DNA of 64,000 bases from Endothia cerciana (taxonomy: Eukaryota; Ascomycota; Sordariomycetes; Diaporthales; Cryphonectriaceae). The stretch is from NCBI GenBank assembly GCA_026119935.1, contig JALRMH010000001.1, positions 992,001-1,056,000 on the forward strand. The letters are read 5' to 3'. A model generated the notes under the pieces. That model did no database searches. It was given only the letters and a program-made list of their open reading frames with translations, and was not told where the DNA came from. Both the position numbers and the translations under genes were made by a program. Below are positions 1 to 10,872 of the stretch, one piece after another; the stretch's first letter is position 1, and each line of letters opens with the position of its first letter.

Positions 1-1679
1 AGGTCTCCGAAGGAGGCATGTGGCACAAGACCTGAGATCCGTCTAGGGCAACCCAGTTGAAAGTGGTATGTGGGAAGTTGTTGATGTTGTTCCAGCTCAG
101 CTTCTGAGTCAGGAATCGGTCCATGCCAGCAAGTCGGCAGAGCTGGGGAAGCTGAGCGGAATAGCCGAAGGTGTCAGGAAGCCAGAAAGTCTTGGAACGC
201 TCTCCGAAATTGGACTCGAAGAACCGCTGACCGTAGACGAATTGGCGCACAAGAGACTCCCCGCTTGGCATGTTGGTGTCGTGCTCGACCCAACTGCCGC
301 CGATAGGGTTGAATTGTCCGGTCTTGACCTTCTCCTTTACCCGGTCGAAAGCGTACGGGTAGTACTGCTTGAGCCACTTGAACTGTTGGGCCTGGGAGCA
401 GGCAAAGTTCAGCTCTGGGTATAGCTCCATCAGGTTACATTGGTTGGTCCAAGACCTCGCTACCTTGCGCTTGGTCTCGGCCCATGGCCAAAGCCAGCAA
501 GTGTCAATGTGGCAGTGACCGATGCCGTAGACCATGGGCTCTTTGTCATTGTCGTAGACCTCGGCGGAATCGACGTTGCCAACGTACTCTCTAGCGATCT
601 CTCGAGCCTTCAGAACTGAGTCTTTGTCATCCACGTTGAGGGCTTCGATCATGCGGTTGGTAGTATTCAGAGCCTTGTGCTGCTCCCAGGACTCCTTGGG
701 GAGCTCCCTCGCAGCGTCACCGATGATCCACATGTCGACGTAAAGCTGGCGAGCCTGCAGGTTGACGGCAACAATGTCGGCTTTGCTCAGGTGGTACGTC
801 TTCTGAGGATTCGGAGGTGTGATACCAGAGCCGTTGCCGAACATCTCGTTACAAGCGACCTCGATGTAGAACGTGTGCTCCTTTCCATCGCGGAAAGATT
901 CGGGCAGAATCCACTCAGGACGCTCGCTCGCGCTGAAACCCTGAACAGGTTTCCCGTCTTCAGTCCAGACCATGCCTTCGTTGCCCGCATCCCAGTGGAA
1001 CTCAAGGTGCTCCCTGTCACGAAGCTCCTCGGGCACGGCGAGCCGGACCTTAACCCAGTGGGTCGACCATGCAGGTCCAAACTCAGCGCCGACCTTGATG
1101 TGCCTGTCAAACTCTTGCGACACGGCGTCCTCGAAAGTAGGACGTCCCAGATTGGGAGCAGACCACATGTCGAGGTACACGTGAGGCTCACCTGTGGCCT
1201 CGCCATCTTTGAGCAGTCTGTCGCCGAAGGCTTTAGTACTTAAGACATATAGAAACAGAAACAAGTGGTCTGGGAGAGAAGGACTGCGTACGCCTGGAGG
1301 TTCCACTTTTCGTAAGCCCCAGTCTTGTATGTGCCCTCGATCCGGTCAAGGTATAGCTTCGGAAAGGCCTTGGCGACGGGCTTTTGGATGATGACCGGGT
1401 AGTCGACCTCTGGCTTCATAAGCCGGGCAATGTCACGCTCACCGCCCATGTTGTCGTTGCCTTCGGCAGGAGCAGCGGGAGCGAGAAGAGTAACTGGCAG
1501 GACTTTTTGCAGAATGGGAGTGTCGGGAACTCGCTGGGGCTGCCAGATAAGGGCCTCCTCGGTGGTAATTAGCTCGAGCTTCTTGCGAGGGTGATTCTCT
1601 CTGTCGTTCGGAGTAGCAGCAACGGAAGCTGCACCACCACAGGAGTCGGCCTCGTCACCCACGCCGGCGGGAGGTTCAG
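1..1679 (-). CDS. ams1: Alpha-mannosidase, GH38 family (Ams1-type), partial at the window start
   Basis: Predicted to remove alpha-mannose from free oligosaccharides and vacuolar glycans. The minus-strand frame gives a typical GH38 N-terminal half: GHCHIDTCWLWPW (metal-binding His/Asp, about 478-527), WLPDTFGYSAQLPQ (containing the catalytic Asp, about 145-195) and TQKLSWNNINNFPHTTFNW further on. The gene runs off the left edge, so the C-terminal half is missing. One intron is inferred at 1218-1291 (GTACGC..GACAG, branch-like TACTAA); splicing it joins NLQA to LLKDGEATGEPHVYLDMW with the spacing I recall for the family. The coding exon is open back to about 1679, where TCCTCAG looks like a 3' splice site. 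The initiator ATG must lie in an upstream exon that I could not place, so the 5' end is open. The upstream minus strand is CT-rich, as expected for a leader. The family is certain; the vacuolar Ams1 assignment is likely. Confidence 0.88.
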
Positions 1680-3548
1680 CTGAGGAGCTAATTCAGAGGG
1701 AAGTTAGAGTCAGTGGAAGCGCTGCCTAGCATAGCCAGCGATAACGATAGCTATATCTACGGTCCAAGGAAACCGCGTGAAATGCGAGCAATAATCAATG
1801 GTGGTGATGATGATGATGTTGCTTGGGAATTTGGAGAGGAGCAATCGAGGTGAGGAGCTGTTGCAACGAAGTATCAAGTGACCGAGGGAGCTACCGTGTG
1901 GTGAGGCAATGCGGCAGCAGAGTGCTCCACAGGAGCTTCGACACGCTCCAATCGAGTCCTCCTCCGCATTCTGGGTGTTTGACCCGACGCAACGGGTACC
2001 TTGATTGACCAACCGCCGTCCCGCATCTTGGGGGGCGCACCGGGGCACAAGGGAGAGTTAGTCTGCGGGGTTCGTCCTGGCTGGAAGACAGGGGATCGAT
2101 CATCGGTGACCGGACGCTTTGTCAATCGGCACCGGAAATAGGCGGGAAATGCAAAGCGCAAGGGGGCTTAAGGTACGAAGGACGCGATAGACGAGAACAG
2201 AGGGTAACGTAGCATTGAGATAGAGACGTCGAAATCGCGAAGTCGTCAGGGTACACTTGTTCCTAGCGACCACGCCACCATGGAACGGACCGTGTGCGCA
2301 AACGAAGACGTGTGCAATATTCAACGTACCTCATCTCCTTGATGGTCATGCTGATCCTCGTGTGGGTTAGCGGGTGCCGTTCATAACTCCTCAAGTCTGC
2401 AAGAGGCGAAGTTGAAGGTGACGAGGATGGGTTGATGCGCGACAGCAGGGATTGGCGAAGAGCTTGCAACAGGTCAGTCGATCGTGCGTTGGAGAGGGAA
2501 ACGAGGGAAGATCGTATTCAGGAAACGCAGGTGGGACAAGCTTAACTTTAAGTATGGTGGCTGATGCAGAGGTAGGTAGCTGTAGGAATGGTCCGGAACA
2601 GAGGAGGGGGGGATAGTATCGCAGGAGAAGATGCCGGAAGCTGGCAGAGAAAGGAAATATGTCTGATGGTAGAATCCCCTCCGACCTTGTGGTTAAAGGT
2701 GAGGCCGCGGGGGAATGTGAGTTGATGGATTGACGAGCAGGGAAAGATGGGGAAGGAAGGCTTGGGCAAAGCAGGCCGGAAGCTTCACAGCAGCTGCATA
2801 AAGATTCCGCGATCGACGACTGCACAGTGACATTCTATTCCGAATGATGGACGATGATAGACAGCCCTCATCGTGACTGCCTTCTCCAGCAAGCTTTTGC
2901 CCTCCGCAGTGATGGCCTGGTGGCTCAACACCAAGCAACCATTGCGTGCTCGACCACCTCGACCCAGGAAGGGCAAGCAGTGCCTTTGAACAAGACCAGG
3001 TGCTTCATAGGGGCGACATCACCCAGCCTGTGGGATGCAGAATCCGACTATGTGAGATCCAGAGCCAGCATATCAGGGACTGAAATCTGGTGTCCCGACG
3101 TGATGCACCAAAGCTGCTGTCCTCTGGCTAAAACATGGACGGTCTCCTCCAATTTGCCAAGTTACACAATGCATATGAAGTGCACTGTGAGAATATACCA
3201 GGAATATCAGCAGATGATATGGGGTGTTTTCATTATGGGGGGTGCACTCACCTCATGTTGATCATCGAGACAGTGATGTATGGTCGTCGTATCTGAGAGA
3301 TGTTGTTGTCCTGGACTCACGTCGTTGATTCCCATCCTGCTGTGCATACATCGGTAGTGATCCAGAACCAACATGCGTCTTCTTGCAATCTTATACAGTG
3401 CCTACAGGTTAGGAGAGCATCACGGGCTGACAAGAGTTTTCCCACCTGTGTGAGCAAAGAACAATCACCTGCACCGTCTACGCAACGTAAACAAACTCGA
3501 TGGTATTTGTACGAAGAACGATGTCCACCACCAATACGTTCTTGTCCT
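1680..3548. other. Intergenic/leader region between the mannosidase and NOP14
   Basis: No gene is supported here. The part from about 1700 to 2850 is strongly CT-rich on the minus strand, fitting a promoter and long or spliced 5' leader of the mannosidase gene. A plus-strand open frame from 2854 (135 codons) has no recognisable motif, and no neighbour or splice pattern supports it. Confidence 0.5.
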
Positions 3549-6326
3549 TCAACGATTCTTGGCCCTCTTCCTAGCCGCCTTCTCCCTGTCGTAGAGGTTG
3601 GCCTGGTGGCCCTCCTCCCCTTGAATCTCTGCAACAAGACGCTTGTACTTCTTCTCGTAAGCCGCATCCTTCTCCTTCTTGAGGCGCAGCTTCTCACGTG
3701 CGAGGAAGTTGGAGTCCTTGCGCAGCTCGCGCATCGCTCCCTTGCGCTCCTTCTTGTGTTCCGCCTTGAGCTTGGCCAGCTCCGCCCGCTCCCGGTCTGG
3801 ATCGTAGTGCTTGTCGGGATCGAAGTCGTCCTCGAACTTGGGTATGTACGTCTTGATAGCCAGGGGGCGGTGGTTGTGCAGTGCCAAGGGCCGTCGTGAC
3901 AGCGTGGCAACCTTCAACGCCCGCGACAAGAGCGTGGATGACCGCTCGGCCTCCTGGAGCAGGGCGTCTGGGAGGTGCGGTCGGTTGACCTTGGAAGTCA
4001 GATATTTCAGAGTCTTGAAGGCAGGCTCGAAGGTCTCAAAGAATGACGCCTTTCCTGTCCAGGTTTCGGATGCCGCTTGCAGGATTGAGATATTGGCGCT
4101 CAAGAGTGCAACCTTTAGCGACTTTGCTGTATCGCTAGAATCCTCTTCTTTCGCTGCTGAGCAGTCACAACTCTTCGGCTTGCGAATCGAAACCGCTTTC
4201 GCATCCGTCGCCCGTATGTCAGCCGTTGATTCGTGAACGGGGAAAAACCCAAGCTTCGCCCGGGCCTGCACGGGTGCCAGAGCACAGATGGTGTTCAGAG
4301 AGAAGTTCATGACTTCGGGCACATAGCGCTTCGCAAGTTTCTGATACTGTACAGCCAACGTGGACAGATATGTTCCAGTGGCATAATCTGCCAGACTGTT
4401 CGGAATCTTCTGACCCAAGAAGCGGCCCATGGATAGCATAGCCGGTGTGACGACTTGGTGAAAGTGATCGGAAGTTGGGAAAATAGACCCAATGGCTGTC
4501 AGGACGTACAAGTCTCCAAGGCTTAAGCTCAAAGGTCGTTGATGCTCCATCTCCTCCAGGTGTGATCGAAACTCCTTGGCGATCTCGATGGGAAACATCT
4601 TCGCGAGAGAATGTACGTGTCGTATCAGCATCTCGAGGGCTCCATAGAGACCATCGCCAGAAACGTCTTGCATGTAAGCAATGTGCTGTACCAGAACCCT
4701 TGAGAAATTTCCTAGCTTCTCCTTGTTGGCGCTCAAGAGCTTGGGATGGTACAAGGCTCGTATGCGCTGGATCACGGTCGGGAGTTTGGAGAGCGGGATG
4801 TTGTGTAGGACTGCCAGGAATTCGGGATGACTCTGAGGGCATGGGAACGTGTAAGGCAGTCCATCCCCAGTCTGGATGCCGTCCTGTCCGTTTCTGGCAT
4901 CACTGAAAACAGCGTCCTTACTCTCACTCTCTGTGAGTAATCCCTTCGTAAACTCGTCGTCCTCGTCCGCTTCGACTTCTGCGGCTCCATCATCATCGCT
5001 CTCGTCGAATGCATCCTCGTCATCGATGTCCTCGAAGTCGGAGCCACTCGTAACTAGGTCGTCGTCGATTATGAAGTCATCTTCGTCGTCGAACCCGAGC
5101 TCCGTCGCAGTCGGGCGCATCTTGATGCCCTTACCGAGGCCGAAATCTACGTCGTCGCCGTCGTCCCTAATAAACTCCACGGCTGGGTTTTTGTTGACCT
5201 CGTCGTCGACCGATTCGTCGTCATCATCTTGCTCATCCTCGGAGTCGCTAACTTCCTCGCCTCTCATGCGCCTGAGTCTCTTCTCTTCAAGCTTGCGAAG
5301 GCGATTTGACTGTTCCTCGGCAGTTTGTTCCTCAGTCTTCGTCCTCATGGTAGGTTTTGCCCGCTTGTCTGCCACCATCTTCTTGACGGCGAGGTCGTAG
5401 TCCTTCTCGAATGCATCTTTGTCGACCCCTGGGATGGCCGCGGATTTCGGATCGTCCTGTTTTTCGCCATTCCGTGTTCTCTCCACCTCCTTCCTGTTTT
5501 GCCCAAGCAGCAGCTTTCGTATGTCTGCTGTTTCCTTGTCCAGTTCCAGCCTCAAGTCCTCGTCGTCCTCCTTGGCCGCTTGCCGCTCGTACTTGTGTAG
5601 TTTCGATTTGGCGATGACCTCCTCCATGACCTCTTTCTTCGACTTCTTTCTCTCTGGCTCCTCCTGGTCACCTTCCTCGTGAAGAGCTACCTGGTCCCGT
5701 AGCCGCTTCAAGCGCTTCCTGTTGTGCTCCTCCAGATCTGACATGTCGAATCCGTCTTCTGAGAATTCCTCGTCGAAATCATCCATGAGCTCTCCATCCT
5801 CGCCGAAAGTCAGAGACTTGCCCGCGTGCGTCAGACTTATCCCCTGGGACGGGTCGTCGTCGTCTTCCAGATCGAACATGGAGGACTTTTTGTGCGCCCT
5901 CTGCTTCTCCATCGCAAAACGCTGAGCGGCGGCTGCCTCGGGTGTCATGTTCGGGTCGCCCTCTCCGAACCGCCTGTCAAAGATTCCACCGGTCCTGTTC
6001 CGCCGCTGCATCTCGACCAAGAGCGTCTCTTTCCGTCTCTCCTCGCCCAGCGCCTTGGCCATGCCCGGACGACCGAGTATACCCTTCTTCTTCTCGGGCT
6101 TGTTGGTCGTGACTTCGAACTTTGGGCCTCGCGCATTTGTCTTGAACTGGAACGGGTTGAATTGCTCGCGGATGTTCTCGAGGGCCGCGCCACGCTGGAG
6201 GCGCCTGTCATTCCGGCCTCGCTCGTCCTGGGCATTCTTCTTTTTCTGTTTCTTGGATTGTTGCGGTCCGACGATACCTTGGTCTCGGAGAGAGGCCTTG
6301 AGCCTCTTGAGTTGTGATGCAGGCAT
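3549..6326 (-). CDS. NOP14: Nucleolar protein Nop14, 40S subunit assembly factor
   Basis: A single uninterrupted frame of 925 codons, close to the length of fungal Nop14 proteins. Nop14 is a component of the U3 small-subunit processome, needed for 18S rRNA maturation in the nucleolus. The N-terminus starts MPASQLKRLKASLRDQG and is very basic (SKKQKKKN). It is followed by the conserved block IREQFNPFQFKTNARGPKFEV and then GILGRPGMAKALGEERRKETLL, the Nop14 family signature. Residues about 170-220 and 355-470 hold long Asp/Glu runs, and the C-terminus is Lys/Arg-rich (LYDREKAARKRAKNR). The ATG at 6324-6326 is the first in frame and directly precedes the signature. The gene diverges from the one at 6628 across about 300 bp. 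Identity is secure. Confidence 0.96.
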   Translation of the reverse strand: MPASQLKRLKASLRDQGIVGPQQSKKQKKKNAQDERGRNDRRLQRGAALENIREQFNPFQFKTNARGPKFEVTTNKPEKKKGILGRPGMAKALGEERRKETLLVEMQRRNRTGGIFDRRFGEGDPNMTPEAAAAQRFAMEKQRAHKKSSMFDLEDDDDPSQGISLTHAGKSLTFGEDGELMDDFDEEFSEDGFDMSDLEEHNRKRLKRLRDQVALHEEGDQEEPERKKSKKEVMEEVIAKSKLHKYERQAAKEDDEDLRLELDKETADIRKLLLGQNRKEVERTRNGEKQDDPKSAAIPGVDKDAFEKDYDLAVKKMVADKRAKPTMRTKTEEQTAEEQSNRLRKLEEKRLRRMRGEEVSDSEDEQDDDDESVDDEVNKNPAVEFIRDDGDDVDFGLGKGIKMRPTATELGFDDEDDFIIDDDLVTSGSDFEDIDDEDAFDESDDDGAAEVEADEDDEFTKGLLTESESKDAVFSDARNGQDGIQTGDGLPYTFPCPQSHPEFLAVLHNIPLSKLPTVIQRIRALYHPKLLSANKEKLGNFSRVLVQHIAYMQDVSGDGLYGALEMLIRHVHSLAKMFPIEIAKEFRSHLEEMEHQRPLSLSLGDLYVLTAIGSIFPTSDHFHQVVTPAMLSMGRFLGQKIPNSLADYATGTYLSTLAVQYQKLAKRYVPEVMNFSLNTICALAPVQARAKLGFFPVHESTADIRATDAKAVSIRKPKSCDCSAAKEEDSSDTAKSLKVALLSANISILQAASETWTGKASFFETFEPAFKTLKYLTSKVNRPHLPDALLQEAERSSTLLSRALKVATLSRRPLALHNHRPLAIKTYIPKFEDDFDPDKHYDPDRERAELAKLKAEHKKERKGAMRELRKDSNFLAREKLRLKKEKDAAYEKKYKRLVAEIQGEEGHQANLYDREKAARKRAKNR

Positions 6327-6627
6327 GTTGACAGCGGTTGAGGGTGAGGTGGTGCCTCAGTTCAGGAGTCGCATGGCTTGGGCACTTTTGCGTGCAAGTT
6401 GAATACCGCAAAGTTGAGTTTTCAGAAGCCCGCGAAGTTGTTATCGATAGCAGTAAAACTTTGGCGGTGAGTTGGCGAGAGCGGCAGAATTCAGCGGGAT
6501 GGGGGACCGCTGGTAGCGTCACAGCTCTGATCCCTGCCCGCTCAACCACTTACGGTTCAATGTTCTTCGCAAACGGCTTCTGATCTTGCGACCAGCTTCA
6601 CGGCTGGTGCAACGCACGCACACTCCC
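6327..6627. promoter_or_regulatory. Divergent promoter between NOP14 and the 6628 gene
   Basis: The 301 bp between two start codons facing away from each other must carry the upstream elements of both genes. I see no convincing TATA box or other named site. The inference rests on gene layout alone. Confidence 0.5.
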
Positions 6628-7675
6628 ATGTCGCTCCTCACTTTTGCGCGCGATGAGCGCGTGATATTCCTGGGCCTGACAGCTGCGGTGGTTGGTGTGG
6701 TTGCCACGATGCGCGTGGTCCTGACGCGGCTCCGCGACGAAGCCGAGATCAAGCAGCAGCAGCCGACGACGCAGTACATCACGCAGGAGACAGAAGACTC
6801 GCTCAAGCCCAATACCCTGGACACGCTTCTTAGCCACTACAACTACGCCATCCGTGAAATAGCGAGCAAGATTGTCCTCGACAGGGCGGTCAACGACGGC
6901 GAGTCGATAGATTATCTTCTCTGGGGCATCACGCGGCCAGAGTACGACGAGCGTTTGAAGTGCCTGCGCACTCTGGCTTTTATCACGGATCCCCGTACGA
7001 AATCCTATTTGTCATCCGATCCTATCCAATACCTATTTGAGCCGAGTTTCGGTGGTGGCCGCTGCTGACAGGGAGACAGAGACTGTACCGAAGTTCAATA
7101 CTCCAGGCGCATACGCCGCCTTCGTGCGCTCGCTGGAGTTCTGCCTCACTGACCGGGCGCCGCTCGAAAAGCTCGACGACAAGTGGTTCGACGAGTATGG
7201 GCTGCGTGACATGGCCGAGAAGCTCCCTCTCATGTTCCTCACCCAGCTCATGCAGAAGTACGGGCCGGAGCAAGCAATTCGGGCTGGAATCGTGGAGAAG
7301 TGGCTCGCGAAGCAGAACTGGGGTGATACGCCCGAGGAGAGGGAGCACAACTTCTTCCAATATCTGTACAAACAGAACCGGATCGTTGAGATCATTCAGA
7401 AGATCCAACGATGTCCCATCGGCCGGAATGCCCTGGCCAGGGCCGGCTTGATGCCGAAGGGCGTCTCCGAGACCTTTGGAGTCTTCGCCACCATCCACAT
7501 CGAGCCCGAGGTCATTGACAACGACCTCGCTGAGCCTACGCCAAGGCATCTAGAGCAAAGCCCCGAGGAACAAAGGCTGCGGCATCGTCATCGCGAGGCC
7601 ATGGTGCTGAATGATGGAACGCGTCCATTGGGTCGGTCTGACATAATTGAGAGGGAACACGACACGCCACCCTGA
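6628..7675 (+). CDS. Conserved fungal membrane-anchored protein of unknown function
   Basis: Start chosen at the ATG giving MSLLTFARDERVIFLGLTA. Residues about 9-27 form a single hydrophobic segment (VIFLGLTAAVVGVVATMRVV), suggesting an N-terminal membrane anchor. Two coding blocks are joined by an inferred intron. The donor is GTACGA at 6995 and the best acceptor is CTGACAG ending at 7071 (77 nt), giving FITDPRETETVPKFN; an acceptor at 7045 also keeps frame. The spliced product is about 320 residues. Downstream blocks such as EFCLTDRAPLEKLDDKWF and EKWLAKQNWGDTPEEREHNF look like a helical armadillo-like region. I recall similar uncharacterised proteins in other Sordariomycetes, sometimes labelled cytoskeleton-associated, but I cannot assign a reaction. 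It shares a divergent promoter with NOP14. Confidence 0.75.
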
Positions 7676-10600
7676 ACACTCCCCAGAAGAGAGTGGATTT
7701 TTATATCAGGCCGTTGTTACGAAACGGGCTTGGCTTACCTCGTGAACGAGCACCGGCTTTGCGTCAGCTCCCGTGGGCCACGTTTCGCAACTAACCACCA
7801 CATCCCGGCAGAAATTGGTTGTCTCCAAGGTTGTTCGTATCCCGTACACACATCAGTCATCGAAGGATAGATTTTGATGATGAGCATGTATGCTCCACGG
7901 AGATGCCTGGGAAATTAATGGAAAGGACGTATTCCCCGAGGTAAGGTCGAGAGAAAGGTAGATGTCATCAACGAAGCGGTGGATGATCGCAAGTTTGACC
8001 ACCGGGCAGCATTGTGCATTCACTCTCTGCTGTGGAGAGAAATCTTGTCCTGTCACTGGGAATTGAAGGGCTAGCACTGTACCAGAGCGCAACCTGCGCA
8101 CACACAACGACGGATCCATGGATGGGGGCGGGGCGTGATGCTCCGTATGATCCAGTCTCAAATACAATTCTTCGGCTCCATAGGACCAATGGATACCTGT
8201 GCCAGATGAACACTGCCAGCCTGACCCAGTCCTCTCTACTTGGCATCTATTTCAGCAACATACACGCCATTGTTCGTGAAAATAATGCTTATCATAGAGA
8301 CAAGATATTTGCGACTGGAAAACCCGATCCTTGAGGCTGTGACGAACACCGAGGAGCAATACAACCTGGTGGTTAATTGTACAACTGGCGGTTCCGGAAA
8401 TTACTTCCGCGGCTGCTCATGCGGCACGGATTTTGCACGGGGAGCATTCGCTTGCAGACTATGCGGCCGAAGCCTACCAGACATCCAAAGGGCTAGGGAA
8501 GGTATCCCGGCCCGTATTGTGTACTGCTATGGGTACACATCGGACGGCAACAACACGTTCACCCATAGCGTTCAGCTCGGCTCAAGCCTGACTGTCCAGA
8601 CGGTATTTGGCTGCCGTGCAAATAACCCTAGTGCCACGGTCGTCAGTCTTCTTGAATCGAGCTCATCATACCTCAAGCCGTCTTCACTGCGCCATCGAAT
8701 CGCCCCTCAGCCGATTCGTACTCAGGCCTGCCGAGAACCGCCTTGAGCCCTTCGTACCGTCAAGCGTGGATCGCAGCCGTGGATCCGTTCATAACAATGA
8801 TGTCTTCAACCGACACCTGCGTTATTGTCGGCTTGATAGCCGTCAACCAGCTCAGCCCCGACCACATGCCCGAGAAAGTGACTGCGCTTCACAAACATCG
8901 TCCAAGGCCCAGCCATGACTACCATAGTACGCCGCGCCTGGTGATCTCGATGACTAGGGCCCGGACCTATAGTGGCCTAGAAGGGAGCACATGCGAACAT
9001 CGCCACTCGACGACACCTCTTGATTTCTGTGAAGGACCAGAACGAGGACGCACCAAGCGGGCGGCATGCCACTTGACTGCCGCGAGCTCTCTTGTCTGTA
9101 GCACGGCGTATCCAGAGACCCGACGGCACCGTGTCAGTTCGTGCTCAAGTATACTTGATGCCCAATGAGGCTAATCAAAGAGCCTGAACGCGGCGGGAGT
9201 AGTAACTAAGGTTGGGTAGCATTGCCAATGTCCGCGGGTGATAGCCGCAGGAGAACCCCCCAGGTCGTCCTGGACCCGTATTGCTGTAGCCCCAGAGATT
9301 TGTGGATCCCACCCAATCGCTCACTCGGGCCAGCCGGCCTGTTCCCGTTCCTGCATAAGGACCCGTTGAGGGTGTCACCCATCTCCTGGGGTCGCAGCCC
9401 GAGTCGGGTCGAGTCTTGAATATGTATAATGCCAAAGGGGAGCCCGCGCGCCGGTCTCTGGTGTGGCCGCAATTTGTTCGGCGGCGCATTCACCTGTTCT
9501 CGCGAGCTATAGAAGACGGCCCGTGTGGTTGCACTGTCTCGTGGAGACGAGATTGGCGCCAATGAGAGGGCTTGTTCAGTGTCTGGATATATTACTATGC
9601 ACATGTTCATCTCGTCTCCTGCCGGCCTGGCTCCCGATCCCCGTCGTTCGGGACGCATGAAGGGCTTGGGCCTCTGGGGGCACATCATTGAACGAAGATC
9701 GTATGTGGTGTAATAGGCAGGACTAACTGGTGCGGTCCCACGCATCTGAAGACTGACAGCAAATCGTGGCCACGTATTATCCCGGCGGGGTTATCTTGGT
9801 CCAGTCGCTGAGCACATGCAGATCAGATTGTGCATACATAGGTAGGCAGGCGTTCTGCCTGCTGTCATCAGCGTGGGTCGATTGGCGAGGTGATGAAGGG
9901 TGGAACCGGGAGATTCGAGCTTGGACAACCAAACAACGACACAGCCCTATTCTCGGCCGCATGTCGCCCTGCATCGTCCTGCCCTCCGAGGTTGCTCTTG
10001 CTTCGTACTGACGGCACAGATCGACCACTGGCGAGCGCCGACAGCAGCAGGACGGGTCATCCGGCCAGTCGCTGTGGACACTGTATTAAGATTAGGACTA
10101 GTCTGTGGTCCTCCTCCACGAGCCCGACCCTTGCCCACAGTGCCTGCTCGGGGGGTGGGGGGGGGTGGGGGGGTTAGCTTGACGTCGTCTGTGATTTTTT
10201 GTAATTGATCTTTCTGGTCTTCTCTAATAAGACCAATTACCCCCTCTCCATTCCTCACCTACGCGTTCTCAACCCCCTCCAGCATTCTTATTGCCTTTCC
10301 CTCGTATATCGGGGTCCTTATATCGCCTGCCAGCGTCTAATTGCTACTAATCCCCAGGCGAAATCTCCGGCTTGCGCTACGGACGACGCCGTTGACGATT
10401 TCTCTATGCCATCGCCGATCTAGGTCCGGGGACACACAGACTCCAGACACGGACCGCGTCGCGCGCCGAAAGCCTCTCCCTGGAGCCCGCTAGCCCGCTA
10501 GCCCGCTAGGCCCGTTCAGTTCCTCGCGCCCGCCGAGCCTCAGGCCTAAAAGTCCTGTGTGGTCGTCACGGTGGGTGGGAGTCAACACAGAAAGACCAGA

Positions 10601-10872
10601 GACAGGGACAATCGTTGGAGGACTGCCGTTCTCCAAAGCCCTAGGCCGGGTCCCTAGCCTGTGCTGAGGAGACACCTGAGGCTGTGTGGCTGAGAGGTGC
10701 CCATTCAGCGGTGTCTCTGCCGCTGGAGAGTCAGGTCTTACAAGTAGCTGCCGCCTCTGGGACCCGCTGTAAACCAGCCGCGGGGGGGGCCCATTCGGCA
10801 CCTGCGGTCGCTGGAAATAGTGGGGACCTAAACGTCAACAGGGGCCCACCAGCTTTCCGCCCGCCCTTCGTC
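7676..10872. other. 3.2-kb gene-poor stretch with the leader of the CAP-Gly gene at its right end
   Basis: No gene is supported. A plus-strand frame from an ATG at 8285 to 8746 encodes a Cys-rich 154-residue product without recognisable motifs. From about 10160 rightward there is a G-rich run followed by CT-rich sequence, which looks like the promoter and long 5' leader of the CLIP-170-type gene at 10873. Three copies of a short CCCGCTAG unit sit near 10487-10509. Confidence 0.45.

Noticed and set aside
3300..3899. Plus-strand frame of 199 codons
   Set aside because: Overlaps NOP14 antisense and owes its length to NOP14 codon bias.
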